A DNA stretch of 64,000 nucleotides from Arcticibacterium sp964021845 (GCF_964021845.1 NZ_CAXHZC010000001.1:682001-746000), one strand, 5' to 3'. Counted from the first letter of the stretch, positions 34,936 through 43,695 are shown. Notes: generated by a model from the letters alone, not told the origin. Translations and numbers: made by a program.

Positions 34936-37053
34936 ATGTCAAAATTTAAACACGTCTCTTATTTATGGGATGAAGAAGAAGCCTCAAAAATTGATAATGA
35001 GGTAGATTTGTTCATTTATCGTTCTAACCTACTGGGTGCAGATTTACGCTTGACCAACTATGGTGGAGGAAACACCTCTGTTAAAGTAGTTGATAAAGAC
35101 CCATTAACTGGAGAAGATGTAGACGTAATGTGGATTAAAGGCTCTGGTGGCGACATTGGTACTTTGAAAAAGTCTGGTTGTGCTGCTTTATACATGGAGC
35201 GTTTAATGAACTTGGAGCATGTTTATAAAGGCATTGAGCAAGAAGACGAAATGGTGGCATTGTTTAATCATTGTATCTTCGATTTAGCATCTAAAGCACC
35301 GTCTATCGATACTCCTTTGCATGGCTTTCTTCCTTTCAAACATATTGACCATTTGCATCCAGATGCGGCCATTGCTATTGCGGCAGCTAAGGATGGAAAA
35401 AAAATTACGGAAGAACTTTTTGACGGTGAAATAGGATGGGTAGGCTGGCAAAGGCCGGGTTTTGATTTGGGGCTTCAGCTTAGAGAGTGTTTAGAAGAGG
35501 CATTGGCCAAAGGGATAAAACTAAAAGGCATTATGTTAGGCTCTCATGGTTTGTTTACCTGGGGAGATACTTCTTATGAAAGTTATGTAAATACACTAGA
35601 AGTAGTTGAAAAATGTGCCGAATATTTGGCATCAAACTACGGAAAAGAAAGACCAGTTTTTGGAGGCCAAAAAGTAGAGAGTTTAGATGAGGTTTCTCGT
35701 AAAAATCAAGCAGCGACTATAGCTCCCGTTTTACGTGGTTTTTGTTCTGAGAAAAACCCAATGTTAGGTCACTTTACAGATGTGCCTAATGTATTGGAGT
35801 TTATAAATTCAAATGATTTAGAGCGACTTGCTCCAATGGGAACTTCATGCCCAGACCACTTTTTGAGAACCAAAATATCTCCTTTAGTACTAGAGTTAGC
35901 TCCTGATGAAGATTTATCAGACTTGGCGGCTCTAAAGGCCAAATTATTACCAGCTTTTGAGGCGTATAGAAAAATGTATGCAGACTACTACGAGACCTGT
36001 AAGCATGATAATTCTCCAGCTATGCGAGATGCCAATCCTGTGGTAATTTTATATCCTGGTGTGGGAATGTTTACGTTTTCAAAAGACAAAAATACAGCAA
36101 GACTGGCGTCTGAATATTATATCAATGCGGTAAACGTGATGAAGGGTGCTGAAGCTGTTTCTGAGTACACGTCTTTGCCTCGTCAAGAAGCTTTTGATAT
36201 TGAGTATTGGTTATTAGAAGAAGCCAAGCTTCAAAGAAGACCTAAGCCAAAAGCATTGACAGGAAAAGTGGCTTTGGTTACCGGTTCTGGTGGAGGAATA
36301 GGAAAGGCTATCGCCCGAAAATTTGCTTCAGAAGGTGCTTGCGTAGTTATCTCTGATATTAATGAAGACAGAATTAAGGAAACTGTGGAGCAGTTTATCA
36401 ATGAATTTGGTAAAGATGCTGTGGCAAGTACACTTTTAGATGTAACCAGCGAAGAAAGCAGCGACTTGGCAATGAATGCTACGGCTTTGGCTTTTGGAGG
36501 AGTTGATATTGTAGTGAATAATGCAGGAATAAGCATATCAAAACCTATAGCAGAACATACTTTGGAGGAATGGGACAGGCTTTATGATATTCTGGTAAAG
36601 GGTCAGTTTATTGTTTCAAAAGCAGCTGTAGAAGTTTTAAGAAAACAAGACATTGGCGGCGATATCGTGAATATTGTTTCAAAAAATGCGGTAGTGGCCG
36701 GACCAAATAATGCAGGATATGGTTCTGCCAAAGCGGCTCAAGCTCATTTGACCAGATTATTAGCAGCGGAATTAGGACCTGACGGAATTCGGGTGAATAC
36801 GGTAAACCCTGATGCAGTAATTTCAGACTCAAATATCTGGAAAGGTGGCTGGGGCGAAGGCAGAGCAAAAGCCTACGGAATCACTGTAGACGAGCTACCA
36901 GCTTTCTATGCGAAAAGAACATTATTAAACGAGATTATTTTACCAGAAGACATAGCAAACGCCTGTTACATAGTGGTAGGAGGAATGCTAAATAAAAGCA
37001 CTGGTAACTCCATTAATGTAGATGGCGGCGTAGCCATGGGTTTTTATAGGTAA
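34936..37053 (+). CDS. rhaEW: Bifunctional rhamnulose-1-phosphate aldolase / lactaldehyde dehydrogenase (RhaEW type)
   Basis: A 705-residue fusion. Residues 1-430 are a class II aldolase with metal-ligand histidines in HIDHLHPD (His136, His139, His141) and GSHGLFTWG. They would split L-rhamnulose-1-phosphate into dihydroxyacetone phosphate and L-lactaldehyde. Residues 440-705 are a short-chain dehydrogenase with TGSGGGIG (449-456), NNAG and YGSAK (Tyr595, Lys599), which would oxidise lactaldehyde to L-lactate with NAD. This fusion is known in rhamnose pathways of Bacteroidota and Bacillus. It lies 34 bases after GH78 and before RhaI. No separate rhaM mutarotase is nearby. Confidence 0.9.
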   Translation: MSKFKHVSYLWDEEEASKIDNEVDLFIYRSNLLGADLRLTNYGGGNTSVKVVDKDPLTGEDVDVMWIKGSGGDIGTLKKSGCAALYMERLMNLEHVYKGIEQEDEMVALFNHCIFDLASKAPSIDTPLHGFLPFKHIDHLHPDAAIAIAAAKDGKKITEELFDGEIGWVGWQRPGFDLGLQLRECLEEALAKGIKLKGIMLGSHGLFTWGDTSYESYVNTLEVVEKCAEYLASNYGKERPVFGGQKVESLDEVSRKNQAATIAPVLRGFCSEKNPMLGHFTDVPNVLEFINSNDLERLAPMGTSCPDHFLRTKISPLVLELAPDEDLSDLAALKAKLLPAFEAYRKMYADYYETCKHDNSPAMRDANPVVILYPGVGMFTFSKDKNTARLASEYYINAVNVMKGAEAVSEYTSLPRQEAFDIEYWLLEEAKLQRRPKPKALTGKVALVTGSGGGIGKAIARKFASEGACVVISDINEDRIKETVEQFINEFGKDAVASTLLDVTSEESSDLAMNATALAFGGVDIVVNNAGISISKPIAEHTLEEWDRLYDILVKGQFIVSKAAVEVLRKQDIGGDIVNIVSKNAVVAGPNNAGYGSAKAAQAHLTRLLAAELGPDGIRVNTVNPDAVISDSNIWKGGWGEGRAKAYGITVDELPAFYAKRTLLNEIILPEDIANACYIVVGGMLNKSTGNSINVDGGVAMGFYR

Positions 37054-37260
37054 TTAATAATAAACCTTATATCAGCCTTCGCTGTTTGAGCAAAGCAAAA
37101 ATTAGAGTTCATACATTTTATACTTCTTTAATTTTTGATTTTGGGAGTTACGAAGGATGCTTGCTTTTTGGGTACTTTTTTCAGTAAAAAAGTATCGCCC
37201 GCCTGGCAAAGGCAGCGTAGAATTTGATTGAAGGGTAATGGAAATTTATTTAGAAAAAAG
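37054..37260. repeat. Gap with hairpin repeat-like sequence before the rhamnose isomerase
   Basis: This 207-base gap holds a hairpin TACTTTTTT-CAGT-AAAAAAGTA near 37170-37191, followed by a GC-rich CGCCCGCCTGGC block, unlike the AT-rich surroundings. The pattern resembles dispersed Bacteroidota repeats, though no second copy lies in this window. It separates RhaEW from RhaI and could attenuate or destabilise the message. Confidence 0.35.
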
Positions 37261-38535
37261 ATGCAATTAAACAAAGAACTAATAGGGAATCATAATGCTG
37301 ATTTACTCAGCAAACATGAAAATAAGCTTCAGTTTACTACCTCAGAAGTAGCAAACACCGAAGCAATCATAGAAAAACTAATGGCGTTTCAAATCGCTAT
37401 TCCCTCATGGGCATTGGGTACAGGAGGAACGAGGTTTGGAAGATTTCCGGGAGGAGGGGAGCCACGCTCATTGGAAGAGAAAATTGAAGATGTAGGTTTA
37501 TTACACAAACTAAATCAGTCTTCAGGAGCCATATCTCTGCATATACCGTGGGATATTCCAGAGAATTATCAATCTATCAAAACATTGGCAGGAGAGCATG
37601 GTTTGGCTTTTGATGCGGTAAACTCAAATACCTTTCAAGACCAAGCAGACCAAAAGCATAGCTACAAATTTGGTTCCCTTCAGAATGTCAATAAAGCTAT
37701 CAGAAAACAAGCGGTAGACCATAACATTGAAGTAATAAAGCATGGGGTAGGACTAGGTTCTAAATCTTTAACGGTTTGGCTTTCAGACGGCTCTTGTTTC
37801 CCTGGTCAACTGAATTTTAGAAAAGCTTATCAAAATACCTTAGAAAGCTTACAAGAAATTTACGCAGCACTTCCGTCAGATTGGAAGCTGTTTTTAGAGT
37901 ACAAATCTTACGAGCCAAACTTCTATTCTACCACAGTGGCAGACTGGGGACAGTCGTTTTCTTATGTCAAAAAACTAGGGGATAAAGCCTCAACTTTGGT
38001 GGATTTAGGGCATCATTTACCAAATGCCAATATCGAGCAGATAGTAGGTTTACTATTGATGGAAGGCAAACTAGGCGGTTTCCATTTTAACGACTCTAAA
38101 TACGGAGACGATGATTTAACAGCGGGCTGCGTCAAGCCTTATCAATTATTCTTGATTTTTAACGAATTAGTGGAAGGTATGGACGCTAGAGGTATGAATC
38201 ACGCCAAAGATTTGGGTTGGATGATAGACGCATCGCATAACGTAAAAGACCCCTTAGAGGACTTATTACAATCTGTAGAAGCCATCATGCTGGCCTATGC
38301 TCAGGCTTTATCAGTAGATAGAAAAGCATTGGAAAAGGCACAAGAAGAAAACGACGTGACAAAAGCACAAGAGATTCTCCAAAATGCATACAGAACAGAT
38401 TTAAGGGCTTTGGTGGCAGAAGCAAGATTAAGAAACAACGGAGCTTTAAGTCCTGTAGAATTGTACAGAAAATCTGAAGTAAGAAACGAACTCATAAAAG
38501 AACGTGGAGCTGTTACGGTAGCCACAGGTCTTTAG
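37261..38535 (+). CDS. rhaI: L-rhamnose isomerase, RhaI type
   Basis: A 424-residue TIM-barrel isomerase converting L-rhamnose to L-rhamnulose. I chose the ATG at 37261 (MQLNKELIGNHN...); a TTG at 37228 would add 11 unlikely residues. Family features include IPSWALGTGGTRFGRFPGGG, with LEYKSYEP, DLGHHLPNANIEQIV and GGFHFNDSKYGDDDLTAG supplying the metal-binding Glu, Asp, His and Asp residues of the barrel. MIDASHNVKDPLEDLLQS is also typical. It belongs to the Pseudomonas-type RhaI rather than the E. coli RhaA branch. It is the last gene of the rhamnose unit and is followed by a terminator. Confidence 0.9.
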   Translation: MQLNKELIGNHNADLLSKHENKLQFTTSEVANTEAIIEKLMAFQIAIPSWALGTGGTRFGRFPGGGEPRSLEEKIEDVGLLHKLNQSSGAISLHIPWDIPENYQSIKTLAGEHGLAFDAVNSNTFQDQADQKHSYKFGSLQNVNKAIRKQAVDHNIEVIKHGVGLGSKSLTVWLSDGSCFPGQLNFRKAYQNTLESLQEIYAALPSDWKLFLEYKSYEPNFYSTTVADWGQSFSYVKKLGDKASTLVDLGHHLPNANIEQIVGLLLMEGKLGGFHFNDSKYGDDDLTAGCVKPYQLFLIFNELVEGMDARGMNHAKDLGWMIDASHNVKDPLEDLLQSVEAIMLAYAQALSVDRKALEKAQEENDVTKAQEILQNAYRTDLRALVAEARLRNNGALSPVELYRKSEVRNELIKERGAVTVATGL

Positions 38536-38555
38536 TAGCTATTCGGTTTAAGGTT

Positions 38556-38593
38556 TAAAAGCGGTCATCGATTAATTTCGGTGGCCGTTTTTT
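38556..38593 (+). terminator. Terminator after rhaI
   Basis: CGGTCATCGA pairs with TCGGTGGCCG (two G-T pairs) and runs into TTTTTT. It is 20 bases beyond the rhaI stop. Confidence 0.7.
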
Positions 38594-38654
38594 ATGTTAT
38601 TTCAAGGGGATTTGTTTTAAACAGACGAAGAGTATCTCGTTTTTTAGAATAAAA

Positions 38655-38694
38655 TTTAAAGCGACACATGAACTATGATGTGCCGCTTTAAAAA
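38655..38694 (-). terminator. Terminator for the flavoprotein gene
   Basis: AAAGCGACACAT and ATGTGCCGCTTT pair with one mismatch and are flanked by A- and T-rich runs. It lies just past the stop of the minus-strand flavoprotein gene and could also act as a backstop for rhaI. Confidence 0.65.
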
Positions 38695-38695
38695 A

Positions 38696-39847
38696 TCATC
38701 CCTTCATTTCCTGCATTAAGTCAGAGAGTACATCTACCCATTTTTCTGTTAGTTCACGGTTTGGCGTGGTATCCCAGCTTTTTACTATGCCACTTCCTCC
38801 CAAATATATGCCATCTTTTCTGGTGATAAAGTAGGCTCCATTAGTTGCTAATTTATAGTTTACCTCAGTTTGAGGTACTAAGCAAGATAGTTGGCCCGAG
38901 ATAGGGTAAAGCTCATCGTCGTTAAAAATTGCTTTGGCACCAAGGCCCATACAGTTTACCACTACCTTTTCTGATAAAGCGTCTATGTCATCCAATGATT
39001 TTATGTCTTTTATCTCTAGTTTTCCACCTCTAATAAGAAAGTTATTTAGGTGAAAATTCAAGTAACTAGGAATATTGAAAATCATATTACTCCTTCTTCT
39101 TACATAGTCCGCTTTAAAAGGATGATCTTTTTGAGCCAATGTTTTCCACTCAGGGTTTAAACCATCTACATGAAACATTTCATGTCCACCGCCAGTATTT
39201 GAGCCACTAGGCTTTTGTTTTCTTACCACATATTCGTCTCCCCAGTCTATAATATCGTTTAGGCCTAGGCTCATTTGCATTCTCTTAAACGAGAATTTAC
39301 AAGCATCTTCCCAATTTGCTTTAATTTCTGGTGTTGCTTTCTCTGCTGAGCATACTCTGGAAGACGGAGACCAGGTTCCTGTGGCTAAGTTAGAGGTGAC
39401 GTTTGGTGGTACGTCTTTGGCGTAAATGGTTACTTCATAACCACTTTCTTGAAGGAGCGTTGCGGTGGCTATTCCTACCGTTCCGCAGCCTAAAAGGGCT
39501 ACTTTTTTCTCATTCGTGGTTTTGACCAAATTACGGGCTTGATTTCCAGTTCCCCACGAAAGCGACCAACCGCTTCCACCATGGCCATAGTTATGTACTA
39601 TGGTCTTATTATTAAGCATTTCTTTTTCCACCCTTGGACCAGATTCTCTAAATGGTCTTAGACCTACCGTTTCTTTAATTATCCTGTCTTTTGATAATTT
39701 CAGTTTCGGAATGGTTTGATACCCTTTATTAATATAGAAGTTCTTGTCACCATAAAATTTTGGTCCTGTCACACAAGATGTCAACCCTTGGTTTCCTACC
39801 ACTAAACCTGCCAACCCTGCTTTAAGAAAAAATGCTCTTCTCTTCAT
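38696..39847 (-). CDS. Exported D-amino-acid-oxidase-like FAD oxidoreductase with permuted motif order
   Basis: A 383-residue flavoprotein with a twin-arginine-like start (MKRRAFFLKAG) and possible lipobox GLTSC (Cys25). The FAD Rossmann motif GCGTVG lies unusually late, at 120-125. Before it, at 55-100, stand RIIKETVGLRPFR and HNYGHGGSGWSLSWG. In D-amino acid oxidases these blocks form the C-terminal end (human: RIIGERTGFRPVR and HNYGHGGYG). After the Rossmann motif follow VNCMG (297-301), GQL (318-320), AYFITR (Tyr339) and YLGGSG, in normal order up to the C-terminus. The layout therefore reads as a circular permutation. Expected chemistry is FAD-dependent oxidation of an amine to an imine. 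The divergent neighbour is a secreted RidA-like protein, which fits imine removal. Confidence 0.75.
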   Translation of the reverse strand: MKRRAFFLKAGLAGLVVGNQGLTSCVTGPKFYGDKNFYINKGYQTIPKLKLSKDRIIKETVGLRPFRESGPRVEKEMLNNKTIVHNYGHGGSGWSLSWGTGNQARNLVKTTNEKKVALLGCGTVGIATATLLQESGYEVTIYAKDVPPNVTSNLATGTWSPSSRVCSAEKATPEIKANWEDACKFSFKRMQMSLGLNDIIDWGDEYVVRKQKPSGSNTGGGHEMFHVDGLNPEWKTLAQKDHPFKADYVRRRSNMIFNIPSYLNFHLNNFLIRGGKLEIKDIKSLDDIDALSEKVVVNCMGLGAKAIFNDDELYPISGQLSCLVPQTEVNYKLATNGAYFITRKDGIYLGGSGIVKSWDTTPNRELTEKWVDVLSDLMQEMKG

Positions 39848-39923
39848 GCCTTTTATTTGCTTTTTTTATTTCTGAATGCATGAAATTACCGTCAAATAGT
39901 AGCTTTTCAAAAGGATATTTTAC

Positions 39924-39931
39924 TAAGTTTG
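39924..39931 (+). promoter_or_regulatory. -7-like box upstream of RidA-like gene
   Basis: TAAGTTTG fits TAnnTTTG, 38 bases before the start codon, in the gap between the divergent flavoprotein and RidA genes. Confidence 0.4.
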
Positions 39932-39968
39932 AGATAGAAAGTATTATCGATTAGAAAACTTAAGAATA

Positions 39969-40472
39969 ATGAAATTTAATATTGTTAAAGTGAAAAAAAG
40001 CATGATTTTGTTGATGTTTGTCTCTTTTATGACAAATCAAGTTTCGGGGCAGTTAGCTATTTTAAAGGGACCTGAGTGGTCTATAATCTCTAAGACTGCT
40101 GAGTTGCCTAAAGGCTCCTCTCTTTTTTATACCAGCGGTTTGACAGCCTCTGCACTATCAGATTCTTTAGAAGACGGTAATTATGAAAAGTACGGAAACA
40201 CAGAGGTGCAGTCCTTAAGTATTTTAGAAAAAATCAAAGTAACATTAGAAGAAGAAGGCTTGAAGCTCTCTGATGTTTTTGCCATGAAAGTCTTTGTTTC
40301 GGCAGATTCTAAAACTGGCGAATACGATTTTAAGGGATGGAATAATGCGTACAAGCAGTATTTCGGAACAGATGATAACCCCTCAAAACCAGTTAGAGCT
40401 ACGGTTGGTGTAGCCACGCTTGTTAATCCTCATAAGTTTATCGAAATAGAAGTTATAGCCGCAAAGATTTAA
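39969..40472 (+). CDS. Secreted RidA/YjgF-like imine deaminase
   Basis: A 167-residue protein with an N-terminal signal (hydrophobic 11-24, cleavage near VSGQ) followed by the RidA fold. LFYTSGLTAS matches the conserved substrate loop. EKIKVTLEEEGLKLSDVFAMKVFV is the central helix-strand. RATVGVATL has the arginine that binds the substrate carboxylate in RidA enzymes, and the protein ends IEIEVIAAKI. RidA proteins hydrolyse reactive imines to keto acids and ammonia. An exported version next to a D-amino-acid-oxidase-like flavoprotein suggests they act in sequence in the periplasm. Confidence 0.85.
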   Translation: MKFNIVKVKKSMILLMFVSFMTNQVSGQLAILKGPEWSIISKTAELPKGSSLFYTSGLTASALSDSLEDGNYEKYGNTEVQSLSILEKIKVTLEEEGLKLSDVFAMKVFVSADSKTGEYDFKGWNNAYKQYFGTDDNPSKPVRATVGVATLVNPHKFIEIEVIAAKI

Positions 40473-40558
40473 AACTGTGTAAATTCTTCTAAAATAGGTG
40501 AATGGCTCTTTGCTAAGAAGACCTTCAATGACTAGCTTTGCAGCCAATAAAACTGCCC

Positions 40559-42211
40559 ATGCTAGCTCATCTTTTAATAAAAAATTACGCACTCATTGAG
40601 CATCTGGAAATATCTCCAGATGCCCAGCTGAACATTGTCACAGGAGAGACAGGTGCAGGTAAGTCCATCATGTTAGGTGCCCTAGGCTTGTTGATGGGAA
40701 ACCGAGCAGACGGAAAAGCTCTTTATAATCAAGAAAAAAAGTGCTTTATAGAAGGTACCTTCAATATTGGTTCTTATCAATTAGAAGAACTCTTTGAAAG
40801 AGCCGATTTGGACTATGAAAACCCTTGCCTTATTAGGAGAGAGATAGCTCCTTCGGGCAAATCTAGAGCCTTTGTCAATGACACTCCAGTAACACTAGAT
40901 GTTTTAAAGAAACTTAGTGAACGTCTTTTAGATGTGCATTCTCAGCATGATTCTATTCTTTTAGGAGAGTCGGATTATCAATTAGATTTATTAGATGCTT
41001 TTGCCGAAAATGAGGCTCTGATTAAAACTTATAAGGCAGATTACAAAGACTATAGATCAGCTAAAAAAGCCTTGGATTATTTGTCACAAGAGGCTATTGA
41101 GCTCAAAAAGGAGTTTGATTACAATAGTTTTCTTTTAGAAGAGCTAGCTGACGCTAATTTAAAGGAAGAAGAGCAAGATACTGCTCAAGAGCAATTAGAT
41201 GTTTTAGAAAATGCAGAGGAGGTTAAGCTTAAACTTAATCAAGTTAGCATGCTTTTAAACCATCCAGAACAATCGCTTATTTCTGCTTTACAAGATGCTG
41301 TGGTACAGTTAAATCCAATAGTAAAGTATTCACAAGTTTATGAAGAACTAAAAAAGCGTCTTCAAAGTGTGCAGGTGGAGTTGGCAGATATAGCCGATGA
41401 AGTAGAAAAGTATGAGGAAGATGTAGAGCATAATCCAGAGGAGATAGAAAAACTGAAAGGTAGGTTAGACTTAATTTTCAGGTTACAGCAAAAACATGGT
41501 GTTAAAAGTATTTCAGAGCTTATTGAGATAAGAGAGTCATTAAGCTTAAAAGTGGAAGATGTTCTCAATTTTGATGGAAAATTAAAGGTGCTGACGCAAA
41601 ACTTAGAAAAGGCTGAAGCCAAAGTGCTTAAAACGGGCCAATCTTTATCTAAAAAGAGGCTATCCGTAATTCCTTCATTGCAAAAGAGGGTAGTGGCTTT
41701 ATTAAAGGAACTAGGAATACCTAATGCTGATTTCAAAATAGAAAATGAGGAACAAGTTTTAGACAAGAATGGCATCAATAAAGTCCAATTTTTGTTTTCA
41801 GGAAATAAAGGTTTTGACTTGCAAGGACTTAGAAAGGTAGCTTCCGGTGGTGAGTTTTCTAGGTTGATGCTGTCGCTGAAGTATATATTGGCAGAAAAGA
41901 CGGCAATGCCTACCATTATTTTTGATGAGATAGATACAGGTATATCTGGTGAAGTAGCCATAAAAATGGGTCAATTGATGCGTCAAATGAGTCAGAATAT
42001 GCAACTGATAGTGATTACACATTTACATCAAATAGCAGGAAAAGGAACTTCACACTTTTTTGTTTACAAAAACGACACTGCTGCCAGAACCGTTAGTAGT
42101 ATCAAGAAATTAGAAGAAAACGAGCGTATTCTAGAAATAGCTAAGATGATTGGAGGAGATAACCCTTCGGATAGCTCAATCCAGAGTGCTCTGGAATTAT
42201 TACAATCATAA
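40559..42211 (+). CDS. recN: DNA repair protein RecN
   Basis: A 550-residue SMC-like ATPase for double-strand break repair. I chose the ATG at 40559 (MLAHLLIKNYALI) over a TTG seven codons upstream because RecN proteins begin this way. Walker A GETGAGKS is near residue 30. The arms are coiled-coil (about 150-375), with the segment DVHSQHDSILL before them. The C-terminal head has VASGGEFSRLMLSLKYIL (signature) and TIIFDEIDTGISGEVA (Walker B), then VITHLHQIAG. Length and motif order are complete. A small lipoprotein/SCO1/cytochrome operon follows after 11 bases and may be co-transcribed. Confidence 0.95.
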   Translation: MLAHLLIKNYALIEHLEISPDAQLNIVTGETGAGKSIMLGALGLLMGNRADGKALYNQEKKCFIEGTFNIGSYQLEELFERADLDYENPCLIRREIAPSGKSRAFVNDTPVTLDVLKKLSERLLDVHSQHDSILLGESDYQLDLLDAFAENEALIKTYKADYKDYRSAKKALDYLSQEAIELKKEFDYNSFLLEELADANLKEEEQDTAQEQLDVLENAEEVKLKLNQVSMLLNHPEQSLISALQDAVVQLNPIVKYSQVYEELKKRLQSVQVELADIADEVEKYEEDVEHNPEEIEKLKGRLDLIFRLQQKHGVKSISELIEIRESLSLKVEDVLNFDGKLKVLTQNLEKAEAKVLKTGQSLSKKRLSVIPSLQKRVVALLKELGIPNADFKIENEEQVLDKNGINKVQFLFSGNKGFDLQGLRKVASGGEFSRLMLSLKYILAEKTAMPTIIFDEIDTGISGEVAIKMGQLMRQMSQNMQLIVITHLHQIAGKGTSHFFVYKNDTAARTVSSIKKLEENERILEIAKMIGGDNPSDSSIQSALELLQS

Positions 42212-42222
42212 ATTATATACAA

Positions 42223-42639
42223 ATGAAAAAAGTACTATTTTATCTGTCATTTTCTTGCGTTTTATTGGCATGTGGACCAAGTGAAGAAGATACAAAAATA
42301 GAAGCGGTGTACGCGGAATTAATGGAAGGTCATGATGTGGTAATGCCTAAAAGTATGCAGTTGCCTAAGTTAAAGGGCGAAGTACTAAAATCAGTCAATG
42401 AATTGCCAGAAGGGGATTCTTTGAAAACCATTGCAATTGGCTTAGGAAAAGAGCTTATAGACGCAAATGACGCCATGTATACATGGATGGATGAATTTGG
42501 AGTAGCTATGAATGACATAGAAGACAAATCGGAGAAGCTTAAATTATACGAAAGCTTAAACGCTGAAATTAAAGAAATTGGCAGTGCTACTAATCAAGCG
42601 ATAGACAAAGCGAATAAATTTTTGAAAGAACATGAGTAA
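42223..42639 (+). CDS. Small lipoprotein of unknown function
   Basis: A 138-residue protein with lipobox VLLAC (Cys17). The mature part is mostly helical and charged, with the segment SVNELPEGDSLKTIAIGLGK and a likely coiled region near MDEFGVAMNDIEDKSEKLKL. I do not recognise a catalytic motif. Its end overlaps the SCO1-like gene start by eight bases. Co-transcription with SCO1 and a cytochrome c suggests a role in envelope redox assembly, but only by association. Confidence 0.7.
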   Translation: MKKVLFYLSFSCVLLACGPSEEDTKIEAVYAELMEGHDVVMPKSMQLPKLKGEVLKSVNELPEGDSLKTIAIGLGKELIDANDAMYTWMDEFGVAMNDIEDKSEKLKLYESLNAEIKEIGSATNQAIDKANKFLKEHE

Positions 42640-43258
42640 AAAAATATGGTTATTCGGTTTTGTGTTGTTTAGTATAATTTCATGCCAAATTAAAGAAGCT
42701 TCATTACCTGTTTTGGGTAGAACTACGTTAGACGAAAACGGCAAAGAAGTACCCCATGAAGTACCTAGCTTTAGTTTCACTAATCAATACGGAGAAACCG
42801 TAACTAATGCCGACTTAGATGGCAAAATATATGTTACAGATTTCTTTTTCACTTCATGCCCTACCATTTGTCCTGTTATGAAAAGCCAAATGCTCAGAGT
42901 TTATGAGCATTTTATGGAGAATGAATCTTTGGCTATACTGTCACATACCATAGACCCTTACCATGATTCTGTGACTGTTTTAGCAGATTATGCAGCTGCT
43001 CTTGGTGTTACCGGTAGGCAATGGCAATTTGTTACTGGAAACCAAGATGAGATTTATGAAATAGCCGAAAAATCATACATGGTACCTGCCGCGGAAGATA
43101 CGCTTACTGCAATGGAAACTGGAGGCTTTGTACACTCCGGAGCTTTTATTTTGGTTGATAGAGAAAGGCATATAAGGGGTATTTACGATGGTACTGAAGA
43201 GAAGCAAGTGAATCAATTGATAAAAGACATTGAATTACTTTTAAAAGAAGAAGATTGA
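42632..43258 (+). CDS. SCO1/SenC-family copper chaperone, lipoprotein
   Basis: A 208-residue thioredoxin-fold protein anchored by lipobox IISC (Cys18). The copper-binding CxxxC motif is in TSCPTICPVM (Cys76 and Cys80), and the distal histidine is in GGFVHSGAF (His ~165). LSHTIDPYHDSV is the typical Sco strand region. Sco proteins deliver copper to the CuA site of cytochrome oxidase or act as thiol reductants. The next gene is a cytochrome c that begins within its stop codon, so the pair is translationally coupled. Confidence 0.92.
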   Translation: MSKKIWLFGFVLFSIISCQIKEASLPVLGRTTLDENGKEVPHEVPSFSFTNQYGETVTNADLDGKIYVTDFFFTSCPTICPVMKSQMLRVYEHFMENESLAILSHTIDPYHDSVTVLADYAAALGVTGRQWQFVTGNQDEIYEIAEKSYMVPAAEDTLTAMETGGFVHSGAFILVDRERHIRGIYDGTEEKQVNQLIKDIELLLKEED

Positions 43259-43662
43259 AAAATATTACTATATACTGCTGTTTATTATTTGCAGCCATGG
43301 CCTGTACAGATTCCGAAGAAATGGAATATGAGATATACTTGGTCAATGGCGAGAGCCTTTACAAACAAAACTGTGCAAACTGCCACGGTGAAAAAGGGGA
43401 GGGGCTTCGTAACTTATATCCGCCGTTAAAGGATAATGAGCATTTAAAAAATACTGAACACGTTATTTGTATTATAAAGAATGGTGCTTCTGGAGAGGTT
43501 TCTGTTAATGGCCAAGTTTATGACCAAGCCATGCCCGCTAATCCTAAATTATTTAATTTAGACATTGCCCAACTGGCCACATACCTTAATAAGGAATTTT
43601 TGGAGAGTGATGTGAAAGTTGAAACCTCTGAAGTATTAAAAGCACTTAATAACTGCAAATAA
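43255..43662 (+). CDS. c-type cytochrome lipoprotein
   Basis: A 135-residue protein with lipobox AMAC (Cys17) and haem motif CANCH (40-44), then EGLRNLYPPLKDNEHL. A methionine in DQAMPANPKL is the probable sixth ligand. The start is a TTG whose bases overlap the upstream TGA stop (TTGA). The only nearby ATG falls inside the signal peptide at residue 15, so TTG is needed for the lipobox. It likely passes electrons in the envelope with the Sco partner. Confidence 0.88.
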   Translation: MKNITIYCCLLFAAMACTDSEEMEYEIYLVNGESLYKQNCANCHGEKGEGLRNLYPPLKDNEHLKNTEHVICIIKNGASGEVSVNGQVYDQAMPANPKLFNLDIAQLATYLNKEFLESDVKVETSEVLKALNNCK

Positions 43663-43695
43663 TTGAGTATTCACTCTTTAAAAAGATGCTCTTGC

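Noticed and set aside
37228..37260. N-terminal extension of rhamnose isomerase from a TTG start
   Set aside because: The added residues lack family resemblance and derive from repeat-adjacent sequence; the ATG at 37261 fits the family start.
41362..41961. 199-codon minus-strand open frame inside recN
   Set aside because: It lies fully antisense to a well-supported recN and has serine/phenylalanine-rich shadow composition with no family motif.
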